From Cynocephalus volans (Eukaryota; Chordata; Mammalia; Dermoptera; Cynocephalidae), in the NCBI RefSeq assembly GCF_027409185.1, contig NC_084478.1:83993624-84057623 (forward strand): a stretch of DNA of 64,000 nt, in the 5' to 3' direction. Positions 34,730 through 44,531 of this stretch are shown here, piece by piece. Positions within the stretch are counted from its first letter, which is position 1. Each line of letters begins with the position of its first letter. A program made the position numbers and the translations under genes. The notes beneath the pieces were generated by a model. It searched no databases, was not told the origin of the DNA, and was given only the letters and a program-made list of their open reading frames with translations.

Positions 34730-35265
34730 TGTCAAAACTGGAAGAATGTTCAGGGGTCAAATAGTTAATGCATCTTACTTTATAGATGGGGAAAGTCAAG
34801 TCCAGAGAGGGGAAGGGTGTTGGGGAAATACAGGAAAATGGTGAGAGCCCCTCACACGTTCAGAATCCTGCCAAGCATTTGATGTAAATATGCACATGTG
34901 CCCAGGTGTTCCTTGGTTATTGTCTAATGTAATTGTGCATGTGCACCCAGGTGTCCTGGGTTATGGACTTAAGTATAAAGGACTAACGGTTCTGATACAT
35001 GGTGCTTCCCGGGACACTTCGGGAGGTCACTAGGGTGGCCGCTCCTAGCTCTGAATAAAGCCTATTAATTTTTTACTCATGGCTCCCAGGACATTTTCCT
35101 ATTGCCTAGCTCATAAACCTGCGTGTGAAGGGTTGGTGACCCAGTCTGTACAACAGGCTCGAGGAGTCTGTGAGCCTGAGCCCTAGCTTTACAAAGGGTT
35201 GTCAAATGTCACTCAATTATTTTTTGGCAGAGTTAGCAGGTTTCTGACTTTCAGGTTGTAGCTCT
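34730..35265 (-). repeat. MIR SINE split by a solo LTR
   Basis: tatagatggggaaagtcaag and ccagagagggg end at 34817. After the LTR, ttgtcaaatgtcactcaatt and ggcagagttagcaggtttctg continue the MIR reverse complement. This gives an independent check on the LTR ends. Confidence 0.7.
34818..35193 (+). mobile_element. Solo LTR with short U5 (ERV-L/HERV-S-like)
   Basis: Starts TGTTGGGGAAATACAGG and ends CCCTAGCTTTACA. Exact 5-bp duplications aaggg lie at 34813-34817 and 35194-35198. TATA box (agtataaagg) at about 34972, polyadenylation signal AATAAA at about 35053. U3 holds two copies of a gcccaggtgt/acccaggtgt E-box-like unit. This LTR lacks PBS-like repeats, so it shows the short U5 form. Confidence 0.95.
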
Positions 35266-35314
35266 TTTAAAAGGCAGCTTGTAAATCACTCTCTCTCAAA
35301 GAGTACCCTTAAAA

Positions 35315-35460
35315 AAAATCAGATTGCTAGGTTACTTGTTAAAAATGAAGATTCTCATATCTACTGACTCAGAATCTTAAAAGTGGGCCTTGAGAACCTG
35401 CATCTTAACAAACTCTACTATTGTTCTGATACACACTGATGTTTGAAAAGTACTCTTACC
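35315..35460 (+). repeat. MER5-type (hAT-Charlie) DNA relic
   Basis: Contains tactgactcagaatctt, gggccttgagaacctgcat and cttaacaaactc in the order of MER5-type non-autonomous hAT elements. Confidence 0.6.
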
Positions 35461-35869
35461 TTAGGCCTTTATAGTGAGTCCACATACTTTTAAAAAAAGC
35501 ATCTTTCCAAGTTATCTAAAGGAAATAAAGTGATAGTGGATCTGAAATGTTCTCAGAATCCCCATGGTAATGTATACACTGTAGGACCCAACCAATAAAG
35601 CTAAGAAAAGCTTTAGGGGTCAAGCACACTTGGGAAGCTAGTAGAGGGAGGACAGGCTCTTCATCATCTTGCTAGGCATTTTTACTTCCTCCTTCAGTTA
35701 CACAGACAAGCTAACTGAAGATGGAGTTACTGAGGTATTATTTCTCTGCCAACTCACAAAGTCTGAAAACATGGGCCTTACGTGTGTAATCACTTCTCAT
35801 TACCCTCCATCGCCAGCTTTTCCTGGCTCTACCAATCAAAATTCTGAATGCAGAAGCCCTAGGGTCCCC
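35461..35869. other. Upstream flank of UPRT, no recognised feature
   Basis: Single-copy-looking sequence between the repeat cluster and the CpG-rich promoter. Confidence 0.45.
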
Positions 35870-36220
35870 AGAACGCCCCGCAACCAGGCACCCTTGGCCT
35901 CGCTGCGTCTGCCTGGCTACTTGTAGGAACCCACGCAGCAGGAGTGACTCAAAGGGTTAACAAGTTGTGCGCCGCAGAGTGGCAGGAAGAAAAGCCAATA
36001 GGGTGTATGAGCAGGAAGTACGTCTGGTTTGGGCGGGCGTGGGCCAGAGTACAGAAGCGGAATCAAAGGACAGCAGCCTAGGGGTGAGAGGGCAGCTGGG
36101 GTTAGAGGGAGGTTCTGAGGAGGCGGGGGCGACCGGGAGAGCACGTGAGCATCGGCCCCTTCTCTCCGCTCTCTTTTATCTTTAGCGTTTGGTAGCAGCG
36201 GAGACAGCCCGGCCCGGTGT
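35870..36220 (+). promoter_or_regulatory. UPRT: UPRT promoter and 5' UTR, CpG-rich
   Basis: The only CpG-dense stretch outside the L1 5' UTR and the ERV LTRs, leading straight into the UPRT start codon and continuing through exon 1. Visible motifs: CCAAT at 35995-35999, an ETS-like caggaagta at 36012-36020, and a GC box gggcgggcg at 36031-36039. No TATA box is evident, as usual for a housekeeping CpG-island promoter. The exact transcription start cannot be read from the sequence. Confidence 0.75.
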
Positions 36221-36606
36221 ATGGCCACGAAGTTACGGTGTCCGGATTCCATGCCCTGTCACAACCAGCAAGTAAACTCTGCCTCAACCGCAAGCCCGGA
36301 GCCGCCGCGACCTGGTGACTCGATCCCGGACCATGCCGGGGGAGACAGCGCCTCCGTGGCCAAGCTGACACTCCTCGCTGGGCACGCCCATTCTAGCGTG
36401 CCGGCCGAGCGGGATTCTCAGGCCTGCAGCGGCGCCAGCCTCAACTCAGAGAGCAACAGTGGCAGCGATGACAGTAGCAACTATGACGCACCAGCCAGCG
36501 ACTCTCTCCTAGGCGATTGCGAACTCTCCCGGCAGATCGGGGCGCAGCTTAAGCTGCTGCCTATGAATGATCAGATCCGGGAGCTGCAGACCATCATCCG
36601 GGACAA
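36221..36606 (+). CDS. UPRT: UPRT exon 1, coding part
   Basis: The reading starts MATKLRCPDSMPCHNQQ and ends LPMNDQIRELQTIIRD plus two bases of the next codon. I recognise it as the N-terminal exon of UPRT, the uracil phosphoribosyltransferase homologue (about 309 residues in human). About the first 95 residues are a poorly structured tail rich in Ser, Ala, Asp and Asn. The conserved domain begins near ELSRQIGAQLKLL (residue about 100). The family moves phosphoribose from PRPP to uracil to make UMP, but the mammalian protein is reported to lack key uracil-binding residues and its activity is doubtful. The ATG has G at +4. The frame runs into an in-frame TAA created by the splice donor, so it is an exon end and not a complete gene. 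The exon is intact; the remaining exons lie beyond the window. Confidence 0.95.
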
Positions 36607-36612
36607 GTAAAC
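36607..36612 (+). other. UPRT: Splice donor of UPRT intron 1
   Basis: GACAA|GTAAAC: the intron starts GTAAAC, splitting a lysine codon after its second base (phase 2). Everything downstream to 64000 appears to be intron 1. I found no segment encoding the expected continuation of the phosphoribosyltransferase domain. Confidence 0.9.
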
Positions 36613-37349
36613 CAAGCAGAACGGGAAAGGGAGGTGGGGGGTTTTTCAGAGGGTGGGCGGGGATTGGAAGTAAAAGGGCTACTGGGTAGTGTTCTTGGCT
36701 TTGGCAAACTGGTCTTTGCAGATTGCGATAGGGCCTTTTCTCCGGGGAGCGGGAAAGCGGGGGTGAGGGGCGGGTGAGTGTGTGTCATAAGGCTCAAGCC
36801 TCCAACCCTCTCTTTCCTAGACCCAGTGTTTAACCTCGCTTTGTGTAGGGAGGAATCCTTTTAGGTAGCCTGTGGCTTCTTCTTAGTCTCTAAGCTATGG
36901 TGGTGAATCTATAACCCAGAAATGGTTACTACCCAAGGTTATGCCCTACCACCAATCACCTCAGGCTCACAAATGGAGATAAAGCAATTTCAAGGAAATC
37001 CTATTGTGATCCACAGGCCCTTTGACCCTTTAGTGTTTGCTACTGCAAATATTTCATTTTGTCTAATGTCTTTTAGTGTTGGAGTTTAAGTATACCTGGT
37101 CACATGAAAGCTTATCATCCGACTCTTGTCGAGATTATTTTACTGTAAATTTACAGGAGCCTAAAGATCCGTTGGCTCCTTCTAGTCCCACAAACCAATG
37201 TAGTCAAAACTTCATGTTAAAATGCTGGTTTTGAAATTTCTAAACCCATGTTGTAGATGGGTTTGTAAAGGGAAATATGTAACATGATGAGCTACAGCTG
37301 TTTTTTTTTTTTAATTGGCAGCACCTAATTTTTTTATTTTATTTTTTTT
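36613..37349. other. Start of UPRT intron 1, no recognised feature
   Basis: GC-rich at first, then AT-rich. T-rich stretches at 37300-37312 and 37330-37350. Nothing else identified. Confidence 0.5.
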
Positions 37350-37545
37350 TACTGTATGATTCCATTTATAAGAAACATACAGAATAGATCAAACCATAAG
37401 GACAGAAAGCAGACTGGTGGTTTCCAGGGGCTGGGGGCGGAGTAACTGCTTAATGGGTATGGGGTTTAATCTTAGGGTGATAAAAACATTTTGGAACTAG
37501 GCAGAGGTGGTGGTGGTTGCACAGATTATGATCATGCCAAATGTT
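37350..37545 (+). repeat. Old L1 (L1M-type) 3' end, sense
   Basis: actgtatgattccatttata, ggtttccaggggctgggg and ggtggttgcacagatta follow the 3' end of old L1 in order. It is cut by the next L1 at about 37546. Confidence 0.7.
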
Positions 37546-38380
37546 TTATTATTTATTTATTTATTTATTTACTTATTACAAATATTCATGAGATACAAAG
37601 CTGATTGTCCCCCCTCCTGCTCATGATGTTAGGGCCAGATTCATACTGGGGACATACCCATTACCAGAAATTACTTTTGTACCCTTTGTCCCCTCCCAAT
37701 TATCCCCCAACCTCCCTCCCCCTCCCCTACTCCCCTCCACTACAACTTGTAGCCCTAGGAATGTTCCCTCCCTCTGTTGGATCACAGCACTACTGTGATC
37801 TTTCTTTTCTTCCTTCTTTCTCTCTTAGCTCCCACATATGAGTGAGCACATGTGGTATTTATCCCTCTGTGCTTTGCTTGTTTCACTCAACATAAGTTTC
37901 TCCAGGTTCATCCATGTTGTTGCAAATGGGAGTATCTCATTCTTTTTTGTGGCAGAGTAGAATTCCATAGTGTATATATACCTCAGTTTCCTTATCCCAT
38001 CAACTATTGATGGACATTTAGGTTGGTTCCATATCTTGGCTATTGTAAACAGAGCTGCAATAAACATGGGAGTGCAGGTATCTCTGACATGATGATTTCC
38101 ATTCTTCTGGATATATACCCAGAAGAGGGATTACTGGATCATATGGAAGATCTATCTGTAGTTGTTTGAGAAACCTCCAAATTGTTTTCCAAAGTGGTTG
38201 TACTAATTTATAGTCCCACCAACAGTGCAGTAGTGTTCCTTTTTCTCCACACCCTCGCCAGCATTTGTTATTCACCGTTTTTTTGATTATAGCCAGTCTA
38301 ACTGGAGTGAGGTGGTATCGCAATGTGGTTTTAATTTGCATTTCCCTGATGACTAGAGATGTTGAGGATTTTTTCATGTG
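37546..38380 (-). mobile_element. 5'-truncated antisense L1
   Basis: Starts with a (TTTA)n-like tail at 37546-37572. Minus-strand 3' UTR is followed by ORF2 C-terminal blocks ([33 protein letters not shown]) to about 38377. Only the last 180 or so codons of ORF2 remain. More diverged than the L1 at 28058. Confidence 0.85.
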
Positions 38381-38479
38381 TTTGTAAATGAGTATTATAG
38401 CATGTCAAACACTCCTTTTTCAGTGGTGGGGCATGCTTTGATCTTTTAAAAATGGCTAATGAATGACAGGATGCCACTC

Positions 38480-39005
38480 CTTAAATCAGACTCTAGTAAC
38501 TTTTTGTTCCTGCTATTACAGTAGGCTCCTAATTTGTTTTTCCGCCTGCAGTTTTTCTCTCTTCCACATGTACACACACATTACTGTACAATCAATCTTC
38601 TTAATGTACAGCTTTGATTCCGTAACTGCCCTACTCAGCAGACTTCTTTGGCTTCTCAGAGCCTACCAAATAAAGTGCAGCATCTTTAACTTGATATTAA
38701 AGCCTTTCTTAATGGCGCCTAGTAACTATTCTGAAACATTCCCGCTTCAGCTCTTGTCTGGGATTTACTATATCCCCTCTATGCATGTTCAGATCCTACT
38801 TATTCTTCAGGGTCAAGCTCAGCATTAAATGTGCACCTCTGCCAAGAAGATTTCCTTTAATTGTTCTTCCTGGCTGATCATCTCTGGCCTTTTTAGTGCA
38901 AGATTCACTTTCTATTTTGTATATTGTTATTTGTGTATAGATCTTATCTTTTCTTTTAGATTTTAAGCTCCTTGAGGGCAGAATCTTTTACATTTTTGAA
39001 TTCTA
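38480..39005 (+). repeat. Probable LINE-2 fragment
   Basis: Contains cctactcagcagacttcttt, attcttcagggtcaagctca, ccaagaagatttccttt and taagctccttgagggcaga, the order expected of the L2 3' region. Diverged, so only moderately sure. Confidence 0.5.
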
Positions 39006-39239
39006 GCCATGGCTTGGAAATAATAGACCCTCAATTGCTAAAGGTTCTTTCTAGACCTTAAAATTATATTTATGAAAATATACTATTTAACTGATTTTAA
39101 TGAATCAATATCAAAAACTGCTGTTGTTATATGACCTAATAGATGAAGTAGTGATCTTAAAAAATAAGAGGCATAGGTAGTTATGGTGGGAGCAGCTGAA
39201 ATAAAACTTATCTGTAAAACAAAAAGATGATGATTCTTG

Positions 39240-39920
39240 TTTCTGTAGAGCAGGAGTTATTAACCTTGGGTCCAAGACCCCACTGCACCTGTAGATGAGA
39301 TTCAAGGCTTTAGTAAACCCTCAGAAATTATCTGAGAGATTTTACTTGTATGTGCATTTTAAGGGTTTTTAAGGTAACATCTTTATTGAGATATAATTTA
39401 TATACCATACAATTCAAGCATTTAAAGTGTACAATTCTGTTTTTAAGTATGTTCACAGCTGTGTAACCATCACCACAGTCAGTTTTACAACATTTTCATT
39501 ACCCCAAGAAACCCCTTACCCATTAGCAGTCACTCCCCATTTCCCCACAATGCACCCAAAGCCCTAAACAATTACTAATCTACTTTCTGTCTATTGATTT
39601 GCCTATTCTGGACATTTCATATAAAAGGAATCATACAGTATGTGGTTCTTTTGTGACTAGTTTCACTTAGTATAATGTTTTCAAGGTTCATCCACGTTGT
39701 ATCGGTATATCATTCCTTTTTATGGCTGAATGATATTCCATTTTATAGGTATACCACAATTTGTTTATCCATTCATCAGTTGATGGACATTTGAGGGGTT
39801 TCTTCTGTTTGGCTATTATTAATAATGCTGCTATGAACATTTGCATATGTGTCTTTTTTGTGAGGTGAGGATTCCTTAGCTTTCATTAGATTTCACAAAG
39901 AGAACCATTGCTATAGAGCT
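39240..39920. repeat. Old non-autonomous DNA transposon relic split by an L1 tail
   Basis: aggagttattaaccttgggt...gatgagattcaaggcttta at 39249-39315 and gaggattccttagctttcatta...aaagagaaccattgc at 39867-39913 look like two ends of one hAT-like element. The 39362-39862 L1 fragment lies between them. Confidence 0.4.
39362..39862 (-). repeat. Old L1 (L1M-type) 3' fragment, antisense
   Basis: ctttattgagatataattta, ttcacagctgtgtaaccatc and tggctgaatgatattccatt are typical of the antisense 3' end of old mammalian L1. Confidence 0.8.
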
Positions 39921-40059
39921 TTGACATTGAGCATTCACGTGACAATATTAATACCTGATTATAATCACTTCATTATTATATTTCATTATATACTTCATTA
40001 TTCAGAAAAGCCTGGGTTATATAGTAAACCTGAGTGTAAGTGTAATTTTTTTTTTTTCG

Positions 40060-40185
40060 AGTTTGGAAGGAGACAGAAGATCCAGAGGACTGATCTTAGG
40101 CAAGATGTTTAGCATGTCTGTGCTTCAACTTTATTATTTGTAAAATGAGGATGTTGGCAGTATTTCATGGAGCTCTTTGGAGTCT
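40060..40185 (+). repeat. MIR SINE fragment
   Basis: gatcttaggcaagatgttta, tgcttcaactttattatttg and taaaatgagg match the MIR core. Confidence 0.6.
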
Positions 40186-41288
40186 ACAGCAAGATACTGT
40201 CTGTGAACATTTGTTATATACTATGAAGACCTGTGCACATTTAGGCATTTCAAGCCTTCATGTTTGGATTTGTGCATGCTTCTGTACTGGTTTCTTGAGT
40301 TTTCAAAAGACAGTAAAAGGGATTTAACTGTACATAGAACTTACATTCTTATTTTGAAAATCAGTACTGTACTCGGAAATCCTAGATAACTTTTATTCTG
40401 TTTGATATAGTATAGAAATACCCACTACAATTTTCGATAATGAATTGATGCTTATTAAGCTGGGGACAGTGCTTTTGATTTTGTTTTTGTTAACTGAATC
40501 TAACAGAGGATTTCTCTTGTTTCTTTATCTTCAAAAAATTGTCATCCCCCTCACACAGACAAAACCTGTTTCAGCACCTCTAGGGTACTGGTGTGGAGTG
40601 CCTATGCTAAGAGGAGCTATATTTATATAGGTCTAGTTATGGAAGGTACCATCAGTTATCATACCCTGTTCTCTTTGGGGCTGTGTTCTCCTCTGTTTTG
40701 ACGTGACAGCATGTATGTGCACTATAGAGCAGTCTGATAATAAAAGCCATTGGAGTACATGTTTTTTCTTTTATTTTTCCTGGTTCTTAGTATCTTTCAA
40801 GTGAAGGGATTGCTTTATGAATTGACCTTGGCATGGGGAAAAGGAGGTTGAGCTAGAAAGACTGCATGTTGTTGTCTATATAAAGCAGGCAAGATTGAGA
40901 ACATTGTCTTTACTGATTTAAAATGTCCTTTGGTTTTTTGAAATGCACAATATTTGAAACATAACATGGTTTTATTATTAAATTTCATGGAAATGTTTCT
41001 TTTTGAGAGTGCAGTAATCTAAACACCAAATGAGCAGATAATCTACTCAGCCATACATACATAGGTTACTGGTGAACTTGGGAAAAGAAATGACTCCTTC
41101 ATTTCTGGAATTTTGTTGTTGTTGCAATGGATTAAACCACACCTCTTTCCCTTCCTTCCTCCTTTATGTACTAAACCCAGCAAAATCTGAGACTAAGGCA
41201 CTTTTCCCTTGAACATAGTTCATGACCTCAAATTTAAGGCTATGCAGTGTATTTAAAAGATCATCCTCCCTGCCCAGTTTTATGTTTT
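40186..41288. other. Intronic sequence, nothing recognised
   Basis: AT-rich; no frame or repeat I can name. An AATAAA-like aataaaagcc occurs at about 40739 without other gene-end signals. Confidence 0.5.
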
Positions 41289-41293
41289 CTTTT

Positions 41294-41887
41294 TGTCAAG
41301 CTACACGACTATGCCAGTTGTCAGGTTGAGGCAATAGCTACACTAATTGTACGGCTAGGCAGTTTCATAACTAAAGCCAAAATGTTTCATTATTTTAGTT
41401 ATACTAAGTTTCCATTTGTATTGTCAAGGCTAGGGCTCAGATCCTTTAAACCCATTGTACAGACTGGGTCACCAGACCCCTCACATGCAGGTCCATGCTA
41501 GGTAACTGGGAAAGATCCTGGGAGCCATTGACAGATGACACAAGCTCAGTCCTCAGCAGCAGTAGCAGCTTACAGCAGATCCAGCAGTGGTGGCAGTGGC
41601 GGCGGCCTCTTGGAGGGTCCTGGGGATACCGGCAGCAACAGCCTCCAGCAGCAGTAGCAGCCACCCCGTGATCCCCTGGGGGCATCCCAGGGTCGGGGGG
41701 CCTTGTGGATCAGAGCCACTCGTCCTTTATACTTAAGTCCATAACCCAGGACACCTGGGTGCACATGCGCAATTACATTAGACAATAACCAAGGAAAACC
41801 TGGGCGCATGTGCGTATTTACATCAAATACTTGGTAAGATTCTAAACATCTGAGGGGCCGTGACCATTTTCTTATATTTTCCCAACA
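41294..41887 (-). mobile_element. Solo LTR with extended U5, antisense
   Basis: On the minus strand it starts TGTTGGGAAAATATAAG (41887) and ends GTAGCTTGACA (41294). Flanks are ctttt (41289-41293) and ctttg (41888-41892), a 4 of 5 match. It includes a CAG/CTG-rich block at 41545-41665. Beyond the shorter U5 ending (CCGTACA, complement of 41348) it continues with tagtgtagctattg and ACTGGCATAGTCG, PBS-like words that the duplication places inside the LTR. Confidence 0.75.
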
Positions 41888-42164
41888 CTTTGTCTCCTGA
41901 AATATTAAAGTTATTTTGTGAGCTGTGGAATGTTTCCTGTATACTTATCCTAGGAGGGGCTTTGGCATGGCCTCAGAAGGCTACCTGGAAGAAAGTTGAG
42001 CAATCAAGAGTATTTCAGTTGTGATTGTGAAGGAGCACATTCAGCCTTGTGACTTTTTTTTTAAGTCACTTGGAGAGCAGACAGTTAACCTCAGGATGGA
42101 TGAACATCCTTTGCAAACCTAATGTGAGTGCAGTCTAATGTGATTTGAATCATCTGACTAAATA

Positions 42165-42300
42165 ACGTAATGTTCTTAACCAAAACTGTGCATCAGAATT
42201 GCCTGTGGAGTCTTTTTAAAAAAAATACAAGTGCCTGGCCCCATCCTTAGAGGTTGTTAGCATTGTCTTGTGTGGAACCCGACTATCTGTAGCTTTATAA
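42165..42300 (+). repeat. hAT-Charlie (MER5/MER58-like) relic
   Basis: ttcttaaccaaaactgtgca, tcagaattgcctgtggagtc and cctggccccatccttagag follow the left half of this type of element. Confidence 0.55.
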
Positions 42301-42666
42301 ACACCATAGGTAATTATGCTATGCTCAGGCTGGGCCACTGCGTCTGTGGGAATGGTCAGTTTCCCTTTTGTGATTTGCCTGGCTTTGGATTTGGGGTGTA
42401 GGGTGAGCCAGAGATTCCACACACTTAACAGAACCAGCCTAGAGAGCCTGGTCTGGCATCACCCTATGACTGGAGGAATCTCAGAACTTTTCAACTTGTA
42501 CAAAACCAAATGCCCACCACAGAAAAAACTGTGACCTGAAAATTGTTTAAAACATGGACCAGTTTTTGGTTTTTTTGTGTTTCCCATATGAATTTTCTGA
42601 CCTTTAGGGCAGGAGGGAAGAAGTTGCCTCTTTAAACTATACAGGCCTCTGTTATATTTATTGAGC
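42301..42666. other. No recognised feature
   Basis: No gene or named repeat, apart from an L2-like ttatatttattgagca immediately before the solo LTR. Confidence 0.4.
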
Positions 42667-42671
42667 ATATC

Positions 42672-43394
42672 TGTAGGGAAAGTGAAGGAAAATGGTCAGG
42701 GCCCCTCAGATGTTCAGAATCTTGCCAAGCATTTGATGTAAATATGCACATGTGCCCAGGTGTTCCTTGGTTATTGTCTAATGTAATTGTGCATGTCTAA
42801 TGTATTGTCTAATGTAATTGTGCAGGTGTCCTGGGTTATGGACTTAAGTATAAAGGACGAGTGGATCTGATCCCTAGGGTCCACTGCCCCCAGGATGTCT
42901 CCAGGGGAGCCAAAGGGAGGCCCTCGCTGCTACTGTTGCTGGAGGCTATTGTTGCAAGCTGTTGCTGCCAGTGCCCTCAGGATACTCCAAGAGGCCACTG
43001 CAGCTGCTGCTATAAGCTGCTACTGCTCCTGCTGCTACTGCTAAGGACTGAACTCATGTTGTCTTCCAGTGGCTCCTGGGATCTGTCCCAATTACCCAGC
43101 GTGGACCTGCATGTGAAGGGTCTATGGGCATTTGAGGGGTCTGGTGGCCAAGCCTGGCATGTGAGGGGTCTGGTGACTCAGTCTGTACAATGGGTTTGAA
43201 GGATCTGAGCCCTAGCACTGACAATAAAAATGGAAACTTAGTATAACTAAAATAATGAAACGTTTTGGCTTTAGTCAAGAATTGCCTAGCCATACAATTA
43301 GTGTAGCTATTGGCTCAACGGGACAACTGGCGTAGTCATATAGCTTTAAAATTGGCTATGTTGGCAGGATTCCGACAATAACCCCAACCAAACA
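42672..43394 (+). mobile_element. Solo LTR with extended U5 carrying PBS-like units
   Basis: Starts TGTAGGGAAAGTGAAGG and ends CCCCAACCAAACA, with exact duplications atatc at 42667-42671 and 43395-43399. TATA box (agtataaagg) at about 42849, CTG-rich block at 42925-43055. A related 513-bp LTR form (57651) would end at about 43297; this one continues 97 bp further through ACTGGCGTAGTC (43327) and TTGGCAGGATTCCGAC (43361), words of a tRNA-Ser PBS. The target-site duplication proves they belong to the LTR. Confidence 0.9.
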
Positions 43395-43399
43395 ATATC

Positions 43400-44020
43400 C
43401 TAGTGTCTCATCCACTAGGCTGGACCCCGAGGAAGCAGAAAGAGGATCTGGCCTGGAACAGTGTCTGGCATATAAAGGCATTAATGTAGCAACCATGATA
43501 ATGAGAAAATGATAGTTTTTCTTGTTTTTCTACCTGATTTTGAATATTTTCATTGAACTCTGCTTTGAGGTGCAAGTAAATAATTACTGGCACTCTATTT
43601 CATGAGCTTATTGAGGAGGTGTTAAAGAGCTGTGGCCTTGTTGACTTGCACCTGGCAGGTAGTAAAAGCCATTTTTGCTTTTTAAAACTTTACACATTGC
43701 ATTAGATTTGCTCCAACTACTTCACTAGGGGCTTATTTGTGTGATGGTGAAGGGAGGAGGAAATCATTTATAAATCATCTGCATGCTATGGAAAACTTTG
43801 GGGCTATTTATTTTAGCGATCACATAATAACAAAGTAGTTGTGGATGTAGAGCTTATGTGTTTAGAGCTTTCAATAAGCATTAACTTTAAATGAAACATT
43901 CTTTTGGCCTAAACATGCCAGAAAAGCTTTTATGTTCCACTTTCCTTTAATCTGTTGCTTAAAAACAAAAAAAACATGTTAGAGATGAGTTTGAGTCCAT
44001 TTAATTCTTCTTCTTCAACT
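43400..44020. other. Intronic sequence, nothing recognised
   Basis: 43400-43480 may be the tail of an old L2/MIR element (ggaacagtgtctggcatata). The rest is unassigned. Confidence 0.4.
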
Positions 44021-44021
44021 T

Positions 44022-44073
44022 AGGTTGCTAGATAAGATACAGGACACTCAGTTAAATTTGAATTCAGATAAAC
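44022..44073. repeat. Left arm of an old palindromic DNA element
   Basis: aggttgctagataagatac and gttaaatttgaattcagata are mirrored, inverted, by the right end at about 50270-50318 (aatttaattgtgcatcctg, gctaaatctggcaacc). The provirus at 44074-50217 lies between the arms. Confidence 0.65.
44069..44073. repeat. Provirus target-site duplication, left
   Basis: taaac, repeated at 50218-50222. Confidence 0.85.
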
Positions 44074-44531
44074 TGTTGGGAAAATAGAATAATCTAATCA
44101 GGCCCCCTCGCCTTGGGGCAGGTTGGGGGTGGTGCAGCAGTCTTTGTGGGCAGGTTGTGTGTGGGTGGAGTTAGTGCGCTTTTGCAGTGCCATCACATTG
44201 GCTGACTACTGCCTTTGGCGGCCACTGGGCATGCAGCCATGCTTTCCAACCTACAGCTTCCAAGGACCTGTTTGCCAGTTACCTAGCTCATAGACCTGCA
44301 CGTTAGGGGTCTGGTGACCCAGCCTGGTGTGTGAAGGGTTTGTGACCCAGTCTGGACAATGGGCTTGAGCTCCAGACCCGGCCCTAGCTCAACAATTGGC
44401 TGAGTTGGTACAGGATTACGGGCAGGTAAAAGAGCTCCACAATTGGCGACATTGGCAGGATTCTGACAAGAGCCCCAGCTCTACATTTGGCATAGCTGGT
44501 GTGGGATTTCAACATTAGCTGTAGCTGAACA
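44074..44531 (+). repeat. 5' LTR with three PBS-like units in U5
   Basis: Starts TGTTGGGAAAATAG and ends TAGCTGAACA. The ancestral short end (CTAGCTCAACA) lies at 44394. From there to 44531 are three units whose TGG starts are at 44397, 44444 and 44488. The 3' LTR contains the same units, so they are LTR, not leader. An AATAAA signal like that in the LTR at 2585 is missing. Confidence 0.85.

Noticed and set aside
36608..36610. TAA ending the UPRT frame after 129 codons, suggesting a short protein
   Set aside because: The stop is formed by the splice donor GTAAAC after AA of a split lysine codon, so it is intronic.
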